A DNA stretch of 64,000 nt, from contig DATHMF010000020.1 of NCBI GenBank assembly GCA_035487355.1, forward strand, positions 62,001 through 126,000. The letters are read 5' to 3'. A program made the position numbers and the translations under genes. The notes under the pieces are model-generated. The model saw only the letters and a list, made by a program, of their open reading frames with translations. It did not search any database and was not told the origin of the DNA. The stretch comes from Terriglobales bacterium (GTDB lineage Bacteria; Acidobacteriota; Terriglobia; Terriglobales; Acidobacteriaceae). How positions within the stretch are numbered: the first letter of the stretch is position 1; each line of letters opens with the position of its first letter. This document shows positions 45,387-54,181 of this stretch, piece after piece.

Positions 45387-45403
45387 CAGCACGAACATGG
45401 CCA
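45387..45403 (-). promoter_or_regulatory. Sigma54-type promoter candidate for the leftward chemosensory set
   Basis: Read leftward: TTGGCC, then GTGCT, with GG-N10-GC spacing. It is weaker than the cheW promoter at both elements. It would give a leader of about 170 bases before GTG 45206. A GTCTCA-type inverted repeat lies about 100 bases upstream. Confidence 0.45.
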
Positions 45404-45498
45404 AAATCTGCTAGTAGGAGAATTGTATCTAAATCTTTTGATTTGTGCCATTTGGAAAAATAAATCCACGCAAAAATACCTGAATCTCTCATTTTTCC

Positions 45499-45513
45499 GT
45501 CTCAAGATGAAAC
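45499..45513. promoter_or_regulatory. GTCTCA-N3-TGAAAC inverted repeat, probable activator site
   Basis: One mismatch from the perfect motif, with an extra GTCTCA half-site at 45517-45522. It lies upstream of the candidate sigma54-type promoter at 45387-45403. Confidence 0.55.
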
Positions 45514-45556
45514 ACTGTCTCACAGGAAATCACAACTGGGGGAGTGTAGCTACCCT

Positions 45557-46948
45557 TCAAGCACTGATAGCCGTGGATTTCAGTAATTTGTAACGCTTCA
45601 ATTTGCGGTAGAGAGTGGCCCGGCTGATGCCTAATATCTTGCCAGCCAGCACTTTATCGCCCTTAACCTGCTCGAAGACACGCTGAATTGTTATCCGCTC
45701 CAGGTCTTCCAGGTCGGAGGTGTGTGCCTCAGCCGCCTGGGTTGGCATTTCTGTTTCCAACCCTGCCGCATACGAGGGGCGCAAAGCTGGCGGCAGATCA
45801 TAGACATCAATCACATCCTGATTGCGCAATGTCACCGCGCGCTGAATGCAATTCTCCAGTTCGCGGATATTGCCCGGCCAGTCATACTGCTGCAGACATT
45901 TCATGGCGGCATTCGTCATGCGCAGTATCTTCTCGGCAGAGAACCGGTCGAAGAAGTACTCCACCAAAGCAGGAATGTCGGATTTACGCTCGCGCAGCGG
46001 CGGCAGATGTACGCTGATGACATTGAGCCGGAAAAAAAGATCTTTGCGGAACGTGCCGTCGCGGTAAGCCGCTTCCAGGTCACGGTTGCTGGCCGCGATC
46101 ACGCGTACATCGATCTTTACCCGTTCGCTGCTGCCCACACGACGCACCTCTTTTTCCTGCAGGACGCGCAGCAGCTTGGTTTGCATCTCCAGAGGCAGCT
46201 CCCCGATCTCATCCAGAAAGATTGTGCCTCCGTCGGCTGCCGGGAAGAGCCCTTTGCTGGATTTGATGGCGCCGGTAAAAGCGCCTTTTTCGTGTCCGAA
46301 GAGCTCGGCTTCGATGAGGGTGGGAACAAGCGATCCGCAATCCACGGCAACAAACGGCCGGCTGGCAAACGATCCCCGAAAGTGAATGGCCCGCGCAACC
46401 AGCTCTTTTCCGGTGCCACTCTCGCCCATCACCAGCACCGGACTACGCGAATCTTTGAGGCGCGCAATCAGACGCAGCACCTCCTGGATTTTGACCGAAG
46501 AACCAACCATGGCATTGAGCTGCATCTCGTTGCTCACGTGGGCACGCAGGAATTGGTTCTCCATCACCAGCCGGACTTTTTCTGCCATGCGCTGCAAAAT
46601 GAGCTTGAGTTCTTCCACACGGAAAGGTTTGGTCACATAGTCGTAGGCGCCCAGCTTCATGGTTTGCACGGCGCTTTCAATGGAGCCGTGCCCGGTCATG
46701 ATGGCCACTTCCGTCCGCGGCAGAAGGGCCTTGATGCGCTGTAAAAGCTGGACTCCGGTCATGCTGGGCAGCATGAGGTCGGTCAGGACAATATCGGGCG
46801 CCTGCGTTTCCAGCACGGCCAGAGCTGCCTCGGCGGACTCGGCTTCCGAACACACAAAGCCCATGGATGCGCCGATGGTCATGCACAGTTTGCGGATGCT
46901 CTGCTCGTCATCCACAATCAGAAATCGCACTCGTAAATCATCTGTCAT
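45557..46948 (-). CDS. NtrC-family sigma54-dependent response regulator
   Basis: 463 residues. Receiver with phospho-acceptor Asp57 and KPF at about 107-109; AAA+ domain with Walker A GESGTGKE (175-182), the sigma54-contacting GAFTGA (222-227) and Walker B GGTIFLDE (240-247); Fis-type helix-turn-helix at the C-terminus (LAGKILGISRATLYRKLKRY). It should activate sigma54 promoters from enhancer sites after phosphorylation. It is third in a leftward operon with a receiver gene and a histidine kinase. The repeated GTCTCA inverted repeats nearby are its best candidate sites. Confidence 0.95.
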   Translation of the reverse strand: MTDDLRVRFLIVDDEQSIRKLCMTIGASMGFVCSEAESAEAALAVLETQAPDIVLTDLMLPSMTGVQLLQRIKALLPRTEVAIMTGHGSIESAVQTMKLGAYDYVTKPFRVEELKLILQRMAEKVRLVMENQFLRAHVSNEMQLNAMVGSSVKIQEVLRLIARLKDSRSPVLVMGESGTGKELVARAIHFRGSFASRPFVAVDCGSLVPTLIEAELFGHEKGAFTGAIKSSKGLFPAADGGTIFLDEIGELPLEMQTKLLRVLQEKEVRRVGSSERVKIDVRVIAASNRDLEAAYRDGTFRKDLFFRLNVISVHLPPLRERKSDIPALVEYFFDRFSAEKILRMTNAAMKCLQQYDWPGNIRELENCIQRAVTLRNQDVIDVYDLPPALRPSYAAGLETEMPTQAAEAHTSDLEDLERITIQRVFEQVKGDKVLAGKILGISRATLYRKLKRYKLLKSTAISA

Positions 46949-46958
46949 ACATACTGTC

Positions 46959-47366
46959 TCAATGCGTCTGGCCTACAATCTTTTCCACCGCTGCAACCAG
47001 TTGCTGCACGCGGAAAGGTTTTTCCAGACAAGGTGTACCGGTTTTCACCAGGATGGCTGCTGTCTCTTCGCTGGCCGTATCCCCGGTGGTAAATAAAAGC
47101 CTGGAAACCATTTCAGGACGATTGGCCGCGATCCAGGCATGCACATCAGCCCCATTAATGCCTCCGGGCGTGCGCATGTCGGAGATGACTCCACTGAACT
47201 CCTGTTCTCTGAGCAGGCGCAGCCCTTCCGTTCCGGTGGTCGCCTGGACCACGCGATAACCGTTGCGCTCTAATGCGGAACAGATAAACGCCAGCACCGA
47301 AGGCTCATCTTCAATGACCAACACCGGTGCGATTGCCTCTCCTCGCGAATTTGAATTCAACTTCAT
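46959..47366 (-). CDS. Single-domain response regulator
   Basis: 135 residues. A CheY-like receiver with acidic pair E19/D20 (VLVIEDEPSV), phospho-acceptor Asp63 (GVISDMRTPGG) and the conserved Lys (CLEKPFRV). No output domain is attached, so it probably relays phosphate or competes for the kinase. It overlaps the kinase stop by 4 bases and precedes the sigma54 activator gene by 10 bases. Confidence 0.9.
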   Translation of the reverse strand: MKLNSNSRGEAIAPVLVIEDEPSVLAFICSALERNGYRVVQATTGTEGLRLLREQEFSGVISDMRTPGGINGADVHAWIAANRPEMVSRLLFTTGDTASEETAAILVKTGTPCLEKPFRVQQLVAAVEKIVGQTH

Positions 47367-50248
47367 GCTTGTCCTGGGGATGCTGTGATGATTTTGGCCA
47401 GGGTCATTCCGGCCACAGCTTTATCCAAAGCTGCCGGCAGGCGGACGACAAAGGTTGCGCCCGGGCCATTTTCGTTGTTGTGACATAACACTTCCCCGCG
47501 ATGATCACGCACAATTCCGTAGCAAATGCTGAGACCCAAACCTGTGCCTTTGCCAACTTTTTTTGTTGTGAAGAAGGGATCAAAAATCCGCTCGGGATGC
47601 ATGACACCAGCACCGTTGTCGCGAACAATGATCTGGCTGAAGCCGTCGCGCTGTTCGGTGGCGATCTCGATGCGTCCTGGCCGGCTGGTTTCCAGCACCG
47701 CATCATAGGCATTGTTCAGAATATTGAGCAGGACCTGCTGCAGTTGATTGGGATCTCCCCAAATGGGAGCCAGGGATTCCTGCAATTTTTCCACTACCTC
47801 AACCCCATGATTGGCAAAATCATAAGCTCGCAACTGCAGAGTGCGGCGCACCACGGAATTGAGTTGCACCAATTGACGTTGTGGCGGCATCTTGCGGGCG
47901 AAACTAAGCAGGTTCTGCACGATCAGCTTGGTCCGCTGGGCCTCCTGCAAAATCATTGCTAAATCTTTTTTGGCTGCAACCGGTATATCAGGGCTGTCGG
48001 CCAGCAAGTCCGCAAATCCCAGGATGGCAGTCAATGGATTATTGACCTCGTGTGCCACACCCGAAACCAGTTGCCCGATGGCAGCCATCTTTTCAGCCTG
48101 CACCAGTTTGGCCTGCAGCATGACCGCCTCGGTGATGTCGGTCATCACAAAAACCAGGCTGTTCACATTCCCTTGCTCGTCGCGCATGGGACTTAAGTTG
48201 ACGGAAAATTGCCCCACAGCGCCGTCTCCGCGCGTGATGTTGAGTTCGAGATTATCCACTTGCTGGCCCTGCAAGGTGGCTGCTATCGCCTTCTCCAACG
48301 CCTCGCGCGCGGAAGGGTGCACAAGCTCGTGCACATGCCGGCCGAGAATTTCTTCGTCATGATAGGCGCCGGCTTCATAACAGCGGCGGTTGGCGAAGCT
48401 GACCAGGCCGGCTGTATCCACCACTAGGATCATGCTTTGCGTGTTGTTCAGGATCTTGCTGTTAAAGTCGCGCTCCCGCTGCAGTTGCGTCTGGATTTCT
48501 TTCAATTCGCTGATGTCGAGAATAAGTCCGCGATATTGCAGCACATTGCCCTGCGCATCACGCACTGCAAACGTATTCTGCAGCGTATGAATCAAGGTGC
48601 CGTCTTTGCGGCGCAAAGGTTCTTCGAAGTTGTGCAAGACGCCTTCGCGTTCGATGGCTTCGCTGAAACGCGCGCGCCATTCGGGTGAAGGATAAATCTG
48701 CCGGCTGATATCCACCTGCAGCAACTCTTCGCGGCTGCTGTATCCCAACATGTGCACAAAGGCTTCATTGACTTCAACAAAGCGGCCCTCAGGTGTGGAG
48801 AAGAAAAGCCCCTCGTGGATGTTATCGAACAGTTCGCGATAGCGGCGCTCTACTTCGCGGCGGTCGCTGATATCTTTCAGGACGTGAATGGTCTGCAAGC
48901 CTTCTTCGAGTGCACCGTGAATGCGCGAGGTCGAGACCAGATAGCTCCGCTCCTGCACCGGATGAACGTAGTCATCCGTACGATCGGCGCCGCGTCGGCA
49001 AAAAGGACATCCCAGACCGTAATCACGGGCAAAGGCAAAAAGGGCACGCATGCTGATGCCAATCAACTCGGGCGGACGCGCCCCAATGGATTCAGCCAAG
49101 GAGCGATTCACACGCAGGACCCGGTTGCCCTCGTCATGCACCACGATGAGATCTTCAATGGAATCGAAAATTTCAAGCCAGTGCCGGTTGGCCTGATAAA
49201 TGCGCGAGAACAGGCGGCAATTATCCAGGGCGACGGATGCCTGGCCCACAACGGCATGAAGAAGATGCTCGTCGGCTTCTTCGGCGGCAATTCCACGGTT
49301 CGCCAGACAGAGCAGGCCCAGCAGGTCACCCTGGCCCCCGGTCAGACGGGCCAGCGTTACATCTTTCCACCCGAGTTGGTCGGCTAGTTCCTTTCCCAGC
49401 AATTCTTCAGCAGAGGTAATGGCCGTCAGTTGCGTCCCTTCTTGCACCAGTTCCGTCAGGCGCAGATTTAAAGAGCGGGTGAGCGCGCGGTCGGGTTCCC
49501 CCGTCGAATCGTGCATGGCCACGACTTCCAGCAAAGTTCCGCGCGCGAGTGTGAGCACGCCTACACGCGCGCCTAACATCTCTGTGATACGCGCGGTGAA
49601 ACTCTTGACAAAATCCGAAAGCCGTAAAGAAGAGCCTAAATCGAGCGCCAGCTCGATCAGGTCTTCGGAGCGTTTGCGATGTTGGTCCGCAGTGCCTTGG
49701 AGCCGGAATAGCTCAAGCAGGGTGCCTAACTGTTCCCCCAAAACGGTCGCCTGATCAGCTACATCGTCATTGAAGAACCGGGTGTTGGTACGATGAAGAA
49801 AAACAGCAACTCCGATGACCCGGCCAAATACGATGACCGGCACTACCATCAGAGACTTGGCTTTGTGAAAATCCTTTTGGTTGTCTTTTCCGGGACCCAG
49901 TTGGTTTGTGTATAAGGTCCGGTGCTCGCGAACGGCTGTCATTGCTACCGAATCTTCCAGAGACAGCGGCGACTTCTTAAAAGCCCGAGCAAAATAACCA
50001 TCGGCCTCAAGAGGTCTCAACAAACGCTCGGTTTCTTGCAGCTCCCAGTACCCAACGGCACTTGCATTGAAAAACTTTCGGCTTTCGCGGCAAAAAACAG
50101 AAAGGAGGGAGGATAATTCACCGCCATGGGTGGCGGCGGACAACATTGTCAGCAAAACCTCTCGAAAAGGATCACGGGCACCAGAGCTTCGTTTTGCCCG
50201 GCTGGCATGTTTTGGGGAACGCGAAGCTGTTTTCTTTGGGGTAAGCAT
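47363..50248 (-). CDS. Multi-sensor histidine kinase (GAF and PAS domains)
   Basis: 961 residues, no membrane segment, so cytoplasmic. Two GAF-like modules (about 30-185 and 195-355) are followed by three PAS modules (about 360-475, 480-600 and 605-720), then HisKA with His733 (GVAHEVNNPLTAIL) and HATPase with N, G1 and G2 boxes (ILNNAYDAV, DNGAGV, GTGLGLSIC). The first PAS has a Cys-x2-Cys pair (GLGCPFCRRG) that could bind metal or a redox cofactor. It probably phosphorylates the two response regulators encoded after it. The start at ATG 50248 faces the divergent MCP gene. Confidence 0.92.
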   Translation of the reverse strand: MLTPKKTASRSPKHASRAKRSSGARDPFREVLLTMLSAATHGGELSSLLSVFCRESRKFFNASAVGYWELQETERLLRPLEADGYFARAFKKSPLSLEDSVAMTAVREHRTLYTNQLGPGKDNQKDFHKAKSLMVVPVIVFGRVIGVAVFLHRTNTRFFNDDVADQATVLGEQLGTLLELFRLQGTADQHRKRSEDLIELALDLGSSLRLSDFVKSFTARITEMLGARVGVLTLARGTLLEVVAMHDSTGEPDRALTRSLNLRLTELVQEGTQLTAITSAEELLGKELADQLGWKDVTLARLTGGQGDLLGLLCLANRGIAAEEADEHLLHAVVGQASVALDNCRLFSRIYQANRHWLEIFDSIEDLIVVHDEGNRVLRVNRSLAESIGARPPELIGISMRALFAFARDYGLGCPFCRRGADRTDDYVHPVQERSYLVSTSRIHGALEEGLQTIHVLKDISDRREVERRYRELFDNIHEGLFFSTPEGRFVEVNEAFVHMLGYSSREELLQVDISRQIYPSPEWRARFSEAIEREGVLHNFEEPLRRKDGTLIHTLQNTFAVRDAQGNVLQYRGLILDISELKEIQTQLQRERDFNSKILNNTQSMILVVDTAGLVSFANRRCYEAGAYHDEEILGRHVHELVHPSAREALEKAIAATLQGQQVDNLELNITRGDGAVGQFSVNLSPMRDEQGNVNSLVFVMTDITEAVMLQAKLVQAEKMAAIGQLVSGVAHEVNNPLTAILGFADLLADSPDIPVAAKKDLAMILQEAQRTKLIVQNLLSFARKMPPQRQLVQLNSVVRRTLQLRAYDFANHGVEVVEKLQESLAPIWGDPNQLQQVLLNILNNAYDAVLETSRPGRIEIATEQRDGFSQIIVRDNGAGVMHPERIFDPFFTTKKVGKGTGLGLSICYGIVRDHRGEVLCHNNENGPGATFVVRLPAALDKAVAGMTLAKIITASPGQA

Positions 50249-50272
50249 GACGAATAAACGGAAATACCGTTT

Positions 50273-50287
50273 GTCTCAAAATGAGTT
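50273..50287. promoter_or_regulatory. GTCTCA-type activator site 1
   Basis: GTCTCA-AAA-TGAGTT, one of three copies in this region, near the start of the kinase gene. It may also control that operon. Confidence 0.5.
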
Positions 50288-50322
50288 TCCGGGGGAAGGC
50301 CGAATGCGAACCTTAATCCCTA

Positions 50323-50337
50323 ATCTCACTTTGAGTC
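50323..50337. promoter_or_regulatory. GTCTCA-type activator site 2
   Basis: ATCTCA-CTT-TGAGTC, with the same arm length and 3-base spacer as the other copies. Confidence 0.45.
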
Positions 50338-50391
50338 AAGTTAAATTAGGCTGACTGTATCCTCGGAGATAAATCACAAGATTTACAATTC

Positions 50392-50406
50392 ATCTCAACC
50401 TGAGAC
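50392..50406. promoter_or_regulatory. GTCTCA-type activator site 3
   Basis: ATCTCA-ACC-TGAGAC, about 145 bases upstream of the MCP sigma54-type promoter. Confidence 0.55.
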
Positions 50407-50547
50407 ATACTTTCTAGAATATAGACGCGATGAGACAAAACCAAAGCCAGATTTTGAGTTAGAGGTAACTCTTCAGTTATAGACTCAAGTGTATGATTTA
50501 ATTGACCTTATTCTATTATTCGCGCCCGGTTTTATTTTCATGTCGCA

Positions 50548-50564
50548 CTGGCATTGGCCGTGCA
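50548..50564 (+). promoter_or_regulatory. Sigma54-type promoter of the rightward chemosensory operon
   Basis: CTGGCA, then GTGCA, with exact GG-N10-GC spacing (GG at 50550-50551, GC at 50562-50563). The predicted start near 50574 leaves a leader of about 140 bases before the MCP ATG. Confidence 0.65.
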
Positions 50565-50716
50565 GTACTCTACGAGTCCCAGTGTGTTCCGACGCCGGAT
50601 TGAAAAACGGCACTTAGCTGTTAAAAGGCGAGAGCGTGTCATCACGTTTGTATAAAAGCAATCAGCAAACAAACGTTGCAATGCTTGACAATGCTCCGAT
50701 GGCGTGGAGGCGGTAA

Positions 50717-52708
50717 ATGACGATAAGAAAAAAACTGTATATCGGGTTCGCGGCCCTGCTGTTCATAGTCCTTGTGCTGTGGACACTTACCATGCTGTTT
50801 TTCCGGCAAGCGTCGCGCACCGGAGACAACGTGCAGAGCGCGGTTAACTCCTCAAATAGCATTGAGCGGCTCCGCTCCCAAATGATGCAGGAACATATGA
50901 ACCTGAATAACTACCTGCTGAGCGGTGATACCGCAGACTTGAATGAAATCGAGAGCACACGGACCGATTTCAAAACCCTGTTGGGGAAAACAAAGGGCAC
51001 ATTAGGTTCCGATGGGAAAGCCCCCCTGGACAGAGTGGAGAGCGCCGAGCAGGCCTGGTATGACAACTTCGCCTCTCCTCTGATTGAACAACGCAAAAAG
51101 TTAGCTGGCAATAATATCGAGGGGCTGCGTAATTTTTATCGTGATTTTTATGCGAGTCACGATCCCGCCGCGTGGGTAAAGACTTCCGATGACAACCTGA
51201 CTGCAGCCGAGAACGCCAGCCGACAGGCCTTGTTACAGTGGATCGAAGAAGACAATCGTGCTCAAGCCCAGACGTTTTGGGTCGCATTGATAGTAATTTC
51301 TGTTTTGGCCGTCCTTCTCGGATGGATGGTTGCAAGTTTTACGGCGAAATCCATCACTGAGCCTCTAGCCCAGCTCATGATGGTCACGCGGGAGGTCAGT
51401 GAAACCGGCGACCTGGACCAATCTTTTGCGGTTGACGGCAACGATGAAATTGGCGCACTGGCCACAAACTTCAAGAGCATCATCGTTTATCTGAAGGAGA
51501 TGGCCGCTATTTCTGAAGCCATTGCCGGCGGTGATTTAACCGTTGCCATCGAACCGCGCTCAAAACATGACACGCTTATGCTGGCCATCGCCCGCATGAC
51601 AGAGAGCCTGCGCTCCATGGTCAAAAGCGTGCGCGACAACGCAACCCAAGTAGCCAGCGGGTCGGGGCAGGTGGCCGACACTTCCGACAGCGCCGCCAAA
51701 GTCAGCGTGCAGGCTTCTTCTGCCATTGATGAGGTCACCAGCACCATGCACGAAATGAGCGTCAACGTGCAGAACATGGTGAAAAATACGCAAACTCAGG
51801 CACTCAGCGTGAGCGAAACCTCCGCTTCCATTGACCAGATGGTGGCCTCGATCCAGCGCGTAGCCGACACCTCCAAATTGCTGCTCGACATCTCGCAGAA
51901 ATCGCGCGAAGAGGTGCACCAGGGCATTACGACCATGGATAAGACCACCGACGGCCTGAGCCGGATCAACGGAGCAATACAGGCTACCGGGCAAATTATT
52001 GATGCGTTGGGCAAGCGCGCTGACAGCATTGGCAATATCGTTGAGGTGATTGACGATCTGGCCGAGCAAACCAACCTTCTGGCCTTGAATGCAGCCATTG
52101 AAGCCGCCCGGGCCGGTGAACACGGTGCAGGATTTGCTGTCGTGGCCGATGAAGTCCGCAAATTGGCGGAAAAATCAGCCGCTTCGGCCAAGGAAATCTC
52201 CGATTTGATCGCCAGTATCCAGAACGAAGCCCGCCAGGCGGTGGACAAAATGGAAAAGAGCACAACCATTGTCAACGAGGGACTGGCCTTCGGCAACGAC
52301 CTGCAGAATGCGCTCAAGAAAATTTCTTACGTTGTGACCGAGGTATATAAATACGCCCAGGAGATCGGGGCGGCCACCAGCCAGCAATCGCACGGCTCCA
52401 CGCAAATAGCAAAAGCTACAACCCGGCTCAATGAGATCACACATGAAATCAACTCTTCGGTCGAAGAGCAGGCTGCCGGCGCACAGGCCGTGGTGCGCGC
52501 CATGGAAAAAATGCGCGAACTGATTGCGCAAAACACTTCAGGTTCGACCGAACTGGCGAGCTCAGCAGAGCAGATGTCCAAGATGTCGCGCAATCTGCTG
52601 GAAACCATGGACCGCTTCGTGCTGGAAACCGGCGGCAACGGTGCTGGTACTCTGCGCAGCCGTGCCGAAGCGCAGACCGCCAGCTACGCTTCAGCGGCGA
52701 AGTCCTAG
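50717..52708 (+). CDS. Methyl-accepting chemotaxis protein with four-helix-bundle sensor
   Basis: 663 residues, GGAGG 6 bases before ATG 50717. Membrane helix 1 (about 8-29), a periplasmic four-helix-bundle sensor of about 160 residues, membrane helix 2 (about 194-214), a HAMP domain ([20 protein letters not shown]) and a signalling domain with tip [20 protein letters not shown] and [18 protein letters not shown]. It opens the rightward operon MCP-cheW-cheR-cheA-cheB-cheY-cheX. Confidence 0.95.
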   Translation: MTIRKKLYIGFAALLFIVLVLWTLTMLFFRQASRTGDNVQSAVNSSNSIERLRSQMMQEHMNLNNYLLSGDTADLNEIESTRTDFKTLLGKTKGTLGSDGKAPLDRVESAEQAWYDNFASPLIEQRKKLAGNNIEGLRNFYRDFYASHDPAAWVKTSDDNLTAAENASRQALLQWIEEDNRAQAQTFWVALIVISVLAVLLGWMVASFTAKSITEPLAQLMMVTREVSETGDLDQSFAVDGNDEIGALATNFKSIIVYLKEMAAISEAIAGGDLTVAIEPRSKHDTLMLAIARMTESLRSMVKSVRDNATQVASGSGQVADTSDSAAKVSVQASSAIDEVTSTMHEMSVNVQNMVKNTQTQALSVSETSASIDQMVASIQRVADTSKLLLDISQKSREEVHQGITTMDKTTDGLSRINGAIQATGQIIDALGKRADSIGNIVEVIDDLAEQTNLLALNAAIEAARAGEHGAGFAVVADEVRKLAEKSAASAKEISDLIASIQNEARQAVDKMEKSTTIVNEGLAFGNDLQNALKKISYVVTEVYKYAQEIGAATSQQSHGSTQIAKATTRLNEITHEINSSVEEQAAGAQAVVRAMEKMRELIAQNTSGSTELASSAEQMSKMSRNLLETMDRFVLETGGNGAGTLRSRAEAQTASYASAAKS

Positions 52709-52717
52709 GAACAGAAC

Positions 52718-53254
52718 ATGTCGAAACCTCTACATGTTATCGGCTTCAGCATCGGACGCGAGACTTTCGGTGTCCCCATCGAACTCGTGCATCAAATCGT
52801 CGGTGTGCCTGAAATTACTGCTGTCCCCGAATCGCCGGATTGTGTGGAAGGCGTGATTAACCTGCGTGGAAAAATTGTTTCCATTGTCGATTTACGCAAA
52901 CGCTTCGGGGAAAAAGAAATTCAGAAACACAGGAAAAACCGTGTTCTGGTTGTCGAAGTGAACGGCAAAATGGTTGGCTTGATCGTTGATTCAGCCTCCG
53001 AGGTCCTTAAAATCCCTCACTCTGAAATTGAGCAGCCGCCCAGTGTTTTCGAGGAAGGCGAGCTGAATTACGTTACCGGGGTGGGCAAGCTGAATGGCCG
53101 GCTGATTATCCTGGTTGATCTTACAAAGATTCTGCAGCGGGGCGAATTGCGGCGCGTGGGTGAATTTGCGGAAACTCAGGAGAGTGATGGAAATTCTTCA
53201 TCCTCAGACAGAGAATCAGCCGGGCCCATGGGTGGCACCGTCAAGGTGCACTGA
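52718..53254 (+). CDS. cheW: CheW coupling protein
   Basis: 178 residues with the complete CheW fold: IGRETFGVPIELVHQIVGVP, GVINLRGKIVSIVDLRKRFG, VNGKMVGLIVDSASEVLKIP and GVGKLNGRLIILVDLTKIL. A polar tail of about 35 residues follows. It connects the upstream MCP to CheA. It starts 9 bases after the MCP stop. Confidence 0.94.
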   Translation: MSKPLHVIGFSIGRETFGVPIELVHQIVGVPEITAVPESPDCVEGVINLRGKIVSIVDLRKRFGEKEIQKHRKNRVLVVEVNGKMVGLIVDSASEVLKIPHSEIEQPPSVFEEGELNYVTGVGKLNGRLIILVDLTKILQRGELRRVGEFAETQESDGNSSSSDRESAGPMGGTVKVH

Positions 53255-53275
53255 ACGGACATATAGAAAACACTG

Positions 53276-54181
53276 ATGACTACATCTGTCATTCCGATCC
53301 AGCTTTCTCAAGCCGAACTGAGGTTGCTGCAAACGCTGATCTATCAGGAATGCGGCATGTTTTTCGATGAACGCCGCGTTGATTTCTTACAGGACCGGCT
53401 TCAGCGCAGGCTCAAAGCTACCGGCCTGGATACGTTCTACAGTTATTACCGGCTGCTCATCAGCAATGAGGGCAGGAGTGAACTCTCCGCGCTGGTAGAA
53501 AACCTGACGGTCAACGAAACCAGCTTTTTCCGTAATAAGCCCCAGCTCGACCTGTTTCACAAGACAATTTTGCAGGAGATTCTGCACTACAAGCAGCAGC
53601 GCCGCGATTTCACGTTGCGCGCATGGAGTGCAGGCTGTTCCACTGGGCAGGAAGCTTACACCATGGCTATGCTGATCTGCGATGCGCTGGCCTACTACTA
53701 TCTGCGTAATCCGCTTCCTTTCGAGATGCCTTTACCTAAACCCATGGTTCCCCCTCCATGGAAAGTGGAAATCCTGGCGTCGGACATCAGCTACTCGGTT
53801 TTGCGGATTGCCCAGGAAGGGATTTATCCGGAAAAACACATGGAACCGGTGGATTACACCTACCGTTTGCGCTATTTTGACAAGGTAGGCGACCGCTATG
53901 CGGTCAAAAAGGGCCTCAAAGAGCTGGTTCATTTCGACTTTCATAACTTGAAAACGGAATTTTTGCCGCAACGCAATGACATAATTTTCTGCCGCAATGT
54001 GATGATTTATTTCGACGAGGCAGAACAGAAGCGGTTGCTGAATAAGTTTTATCGCTGCCTGAACTCCGATGGCTACCTGCTCACCGGGCATGCAGAAAGC
54101 CTGTTGGCGCTGACTGATAAGTTCAAGATGATCCATCGGGACAACGGAACGGTATACCAGCGAATCGAGGTGCAGGTGTGA
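53276..54181 (+). CDS. cheR: Chemotaxis protein methyltransferase CheR
   Basis: 301 residues. N-terminal CheR helices (YQECGMFFDERRVDFLQDRL) and a SAM-binding domain with RAWSAGCSTGQEAYTMAML, ILASDIS and DIIFCRNVMIYF. It lies 21 bases after cheW. Its stop overlaps the cheA GTG start by 4 bases (GTGA). Confidence 0.95.
   Translation: MTTSVIPIQLSQAELRLLQTLIYQECGMFFDERRVDFLQDRLQRRLKATGLDTFYSYYRLLISNEGRSELSALVENLTVNETSFFRNKPQLDLFHKTILQEILHYKQQRRDFTLRAWSAGCSTGQEAYTMAMLICDALAYYYLRNPLPFEMPLPKPMVPPPWKVEILASDISYSVLRIAQEGIYPEKHMEPVDYTYRLRYFDKVGDRYAVKKGLKELVHFDFHNLKTEFLPQRNDIIFCRNVMIYFDEAEQKRLLNKFYRCLNSDGYLLTGHAESLLALTDKFKMIHRDNGTVYQRIEVQV

Larger units (their letters stand above)
50249..50716. promoter_or_regulatory. 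Regulatory intergenic region between kinase and MCP genes
   Basis: 468 bases between divergent genes hold three GTCTCA-type inverted repeats, a TGAGAC half-site (50431-50436), another perfect inverted repeat GAGTTA-GAGG-TAACTC (50456-50471), and a sigma54-type promoter for the MCP gene at 50548-50564. I see no small gene. Confidence 0.6.

Noticed and set aside
50290..50320. Possible leftward sigma54 promoter for the kinase operon (GG-N10-GC)
   Set aside because: Spacing fits but both the -24 and -12 elements match the consensus poorly.
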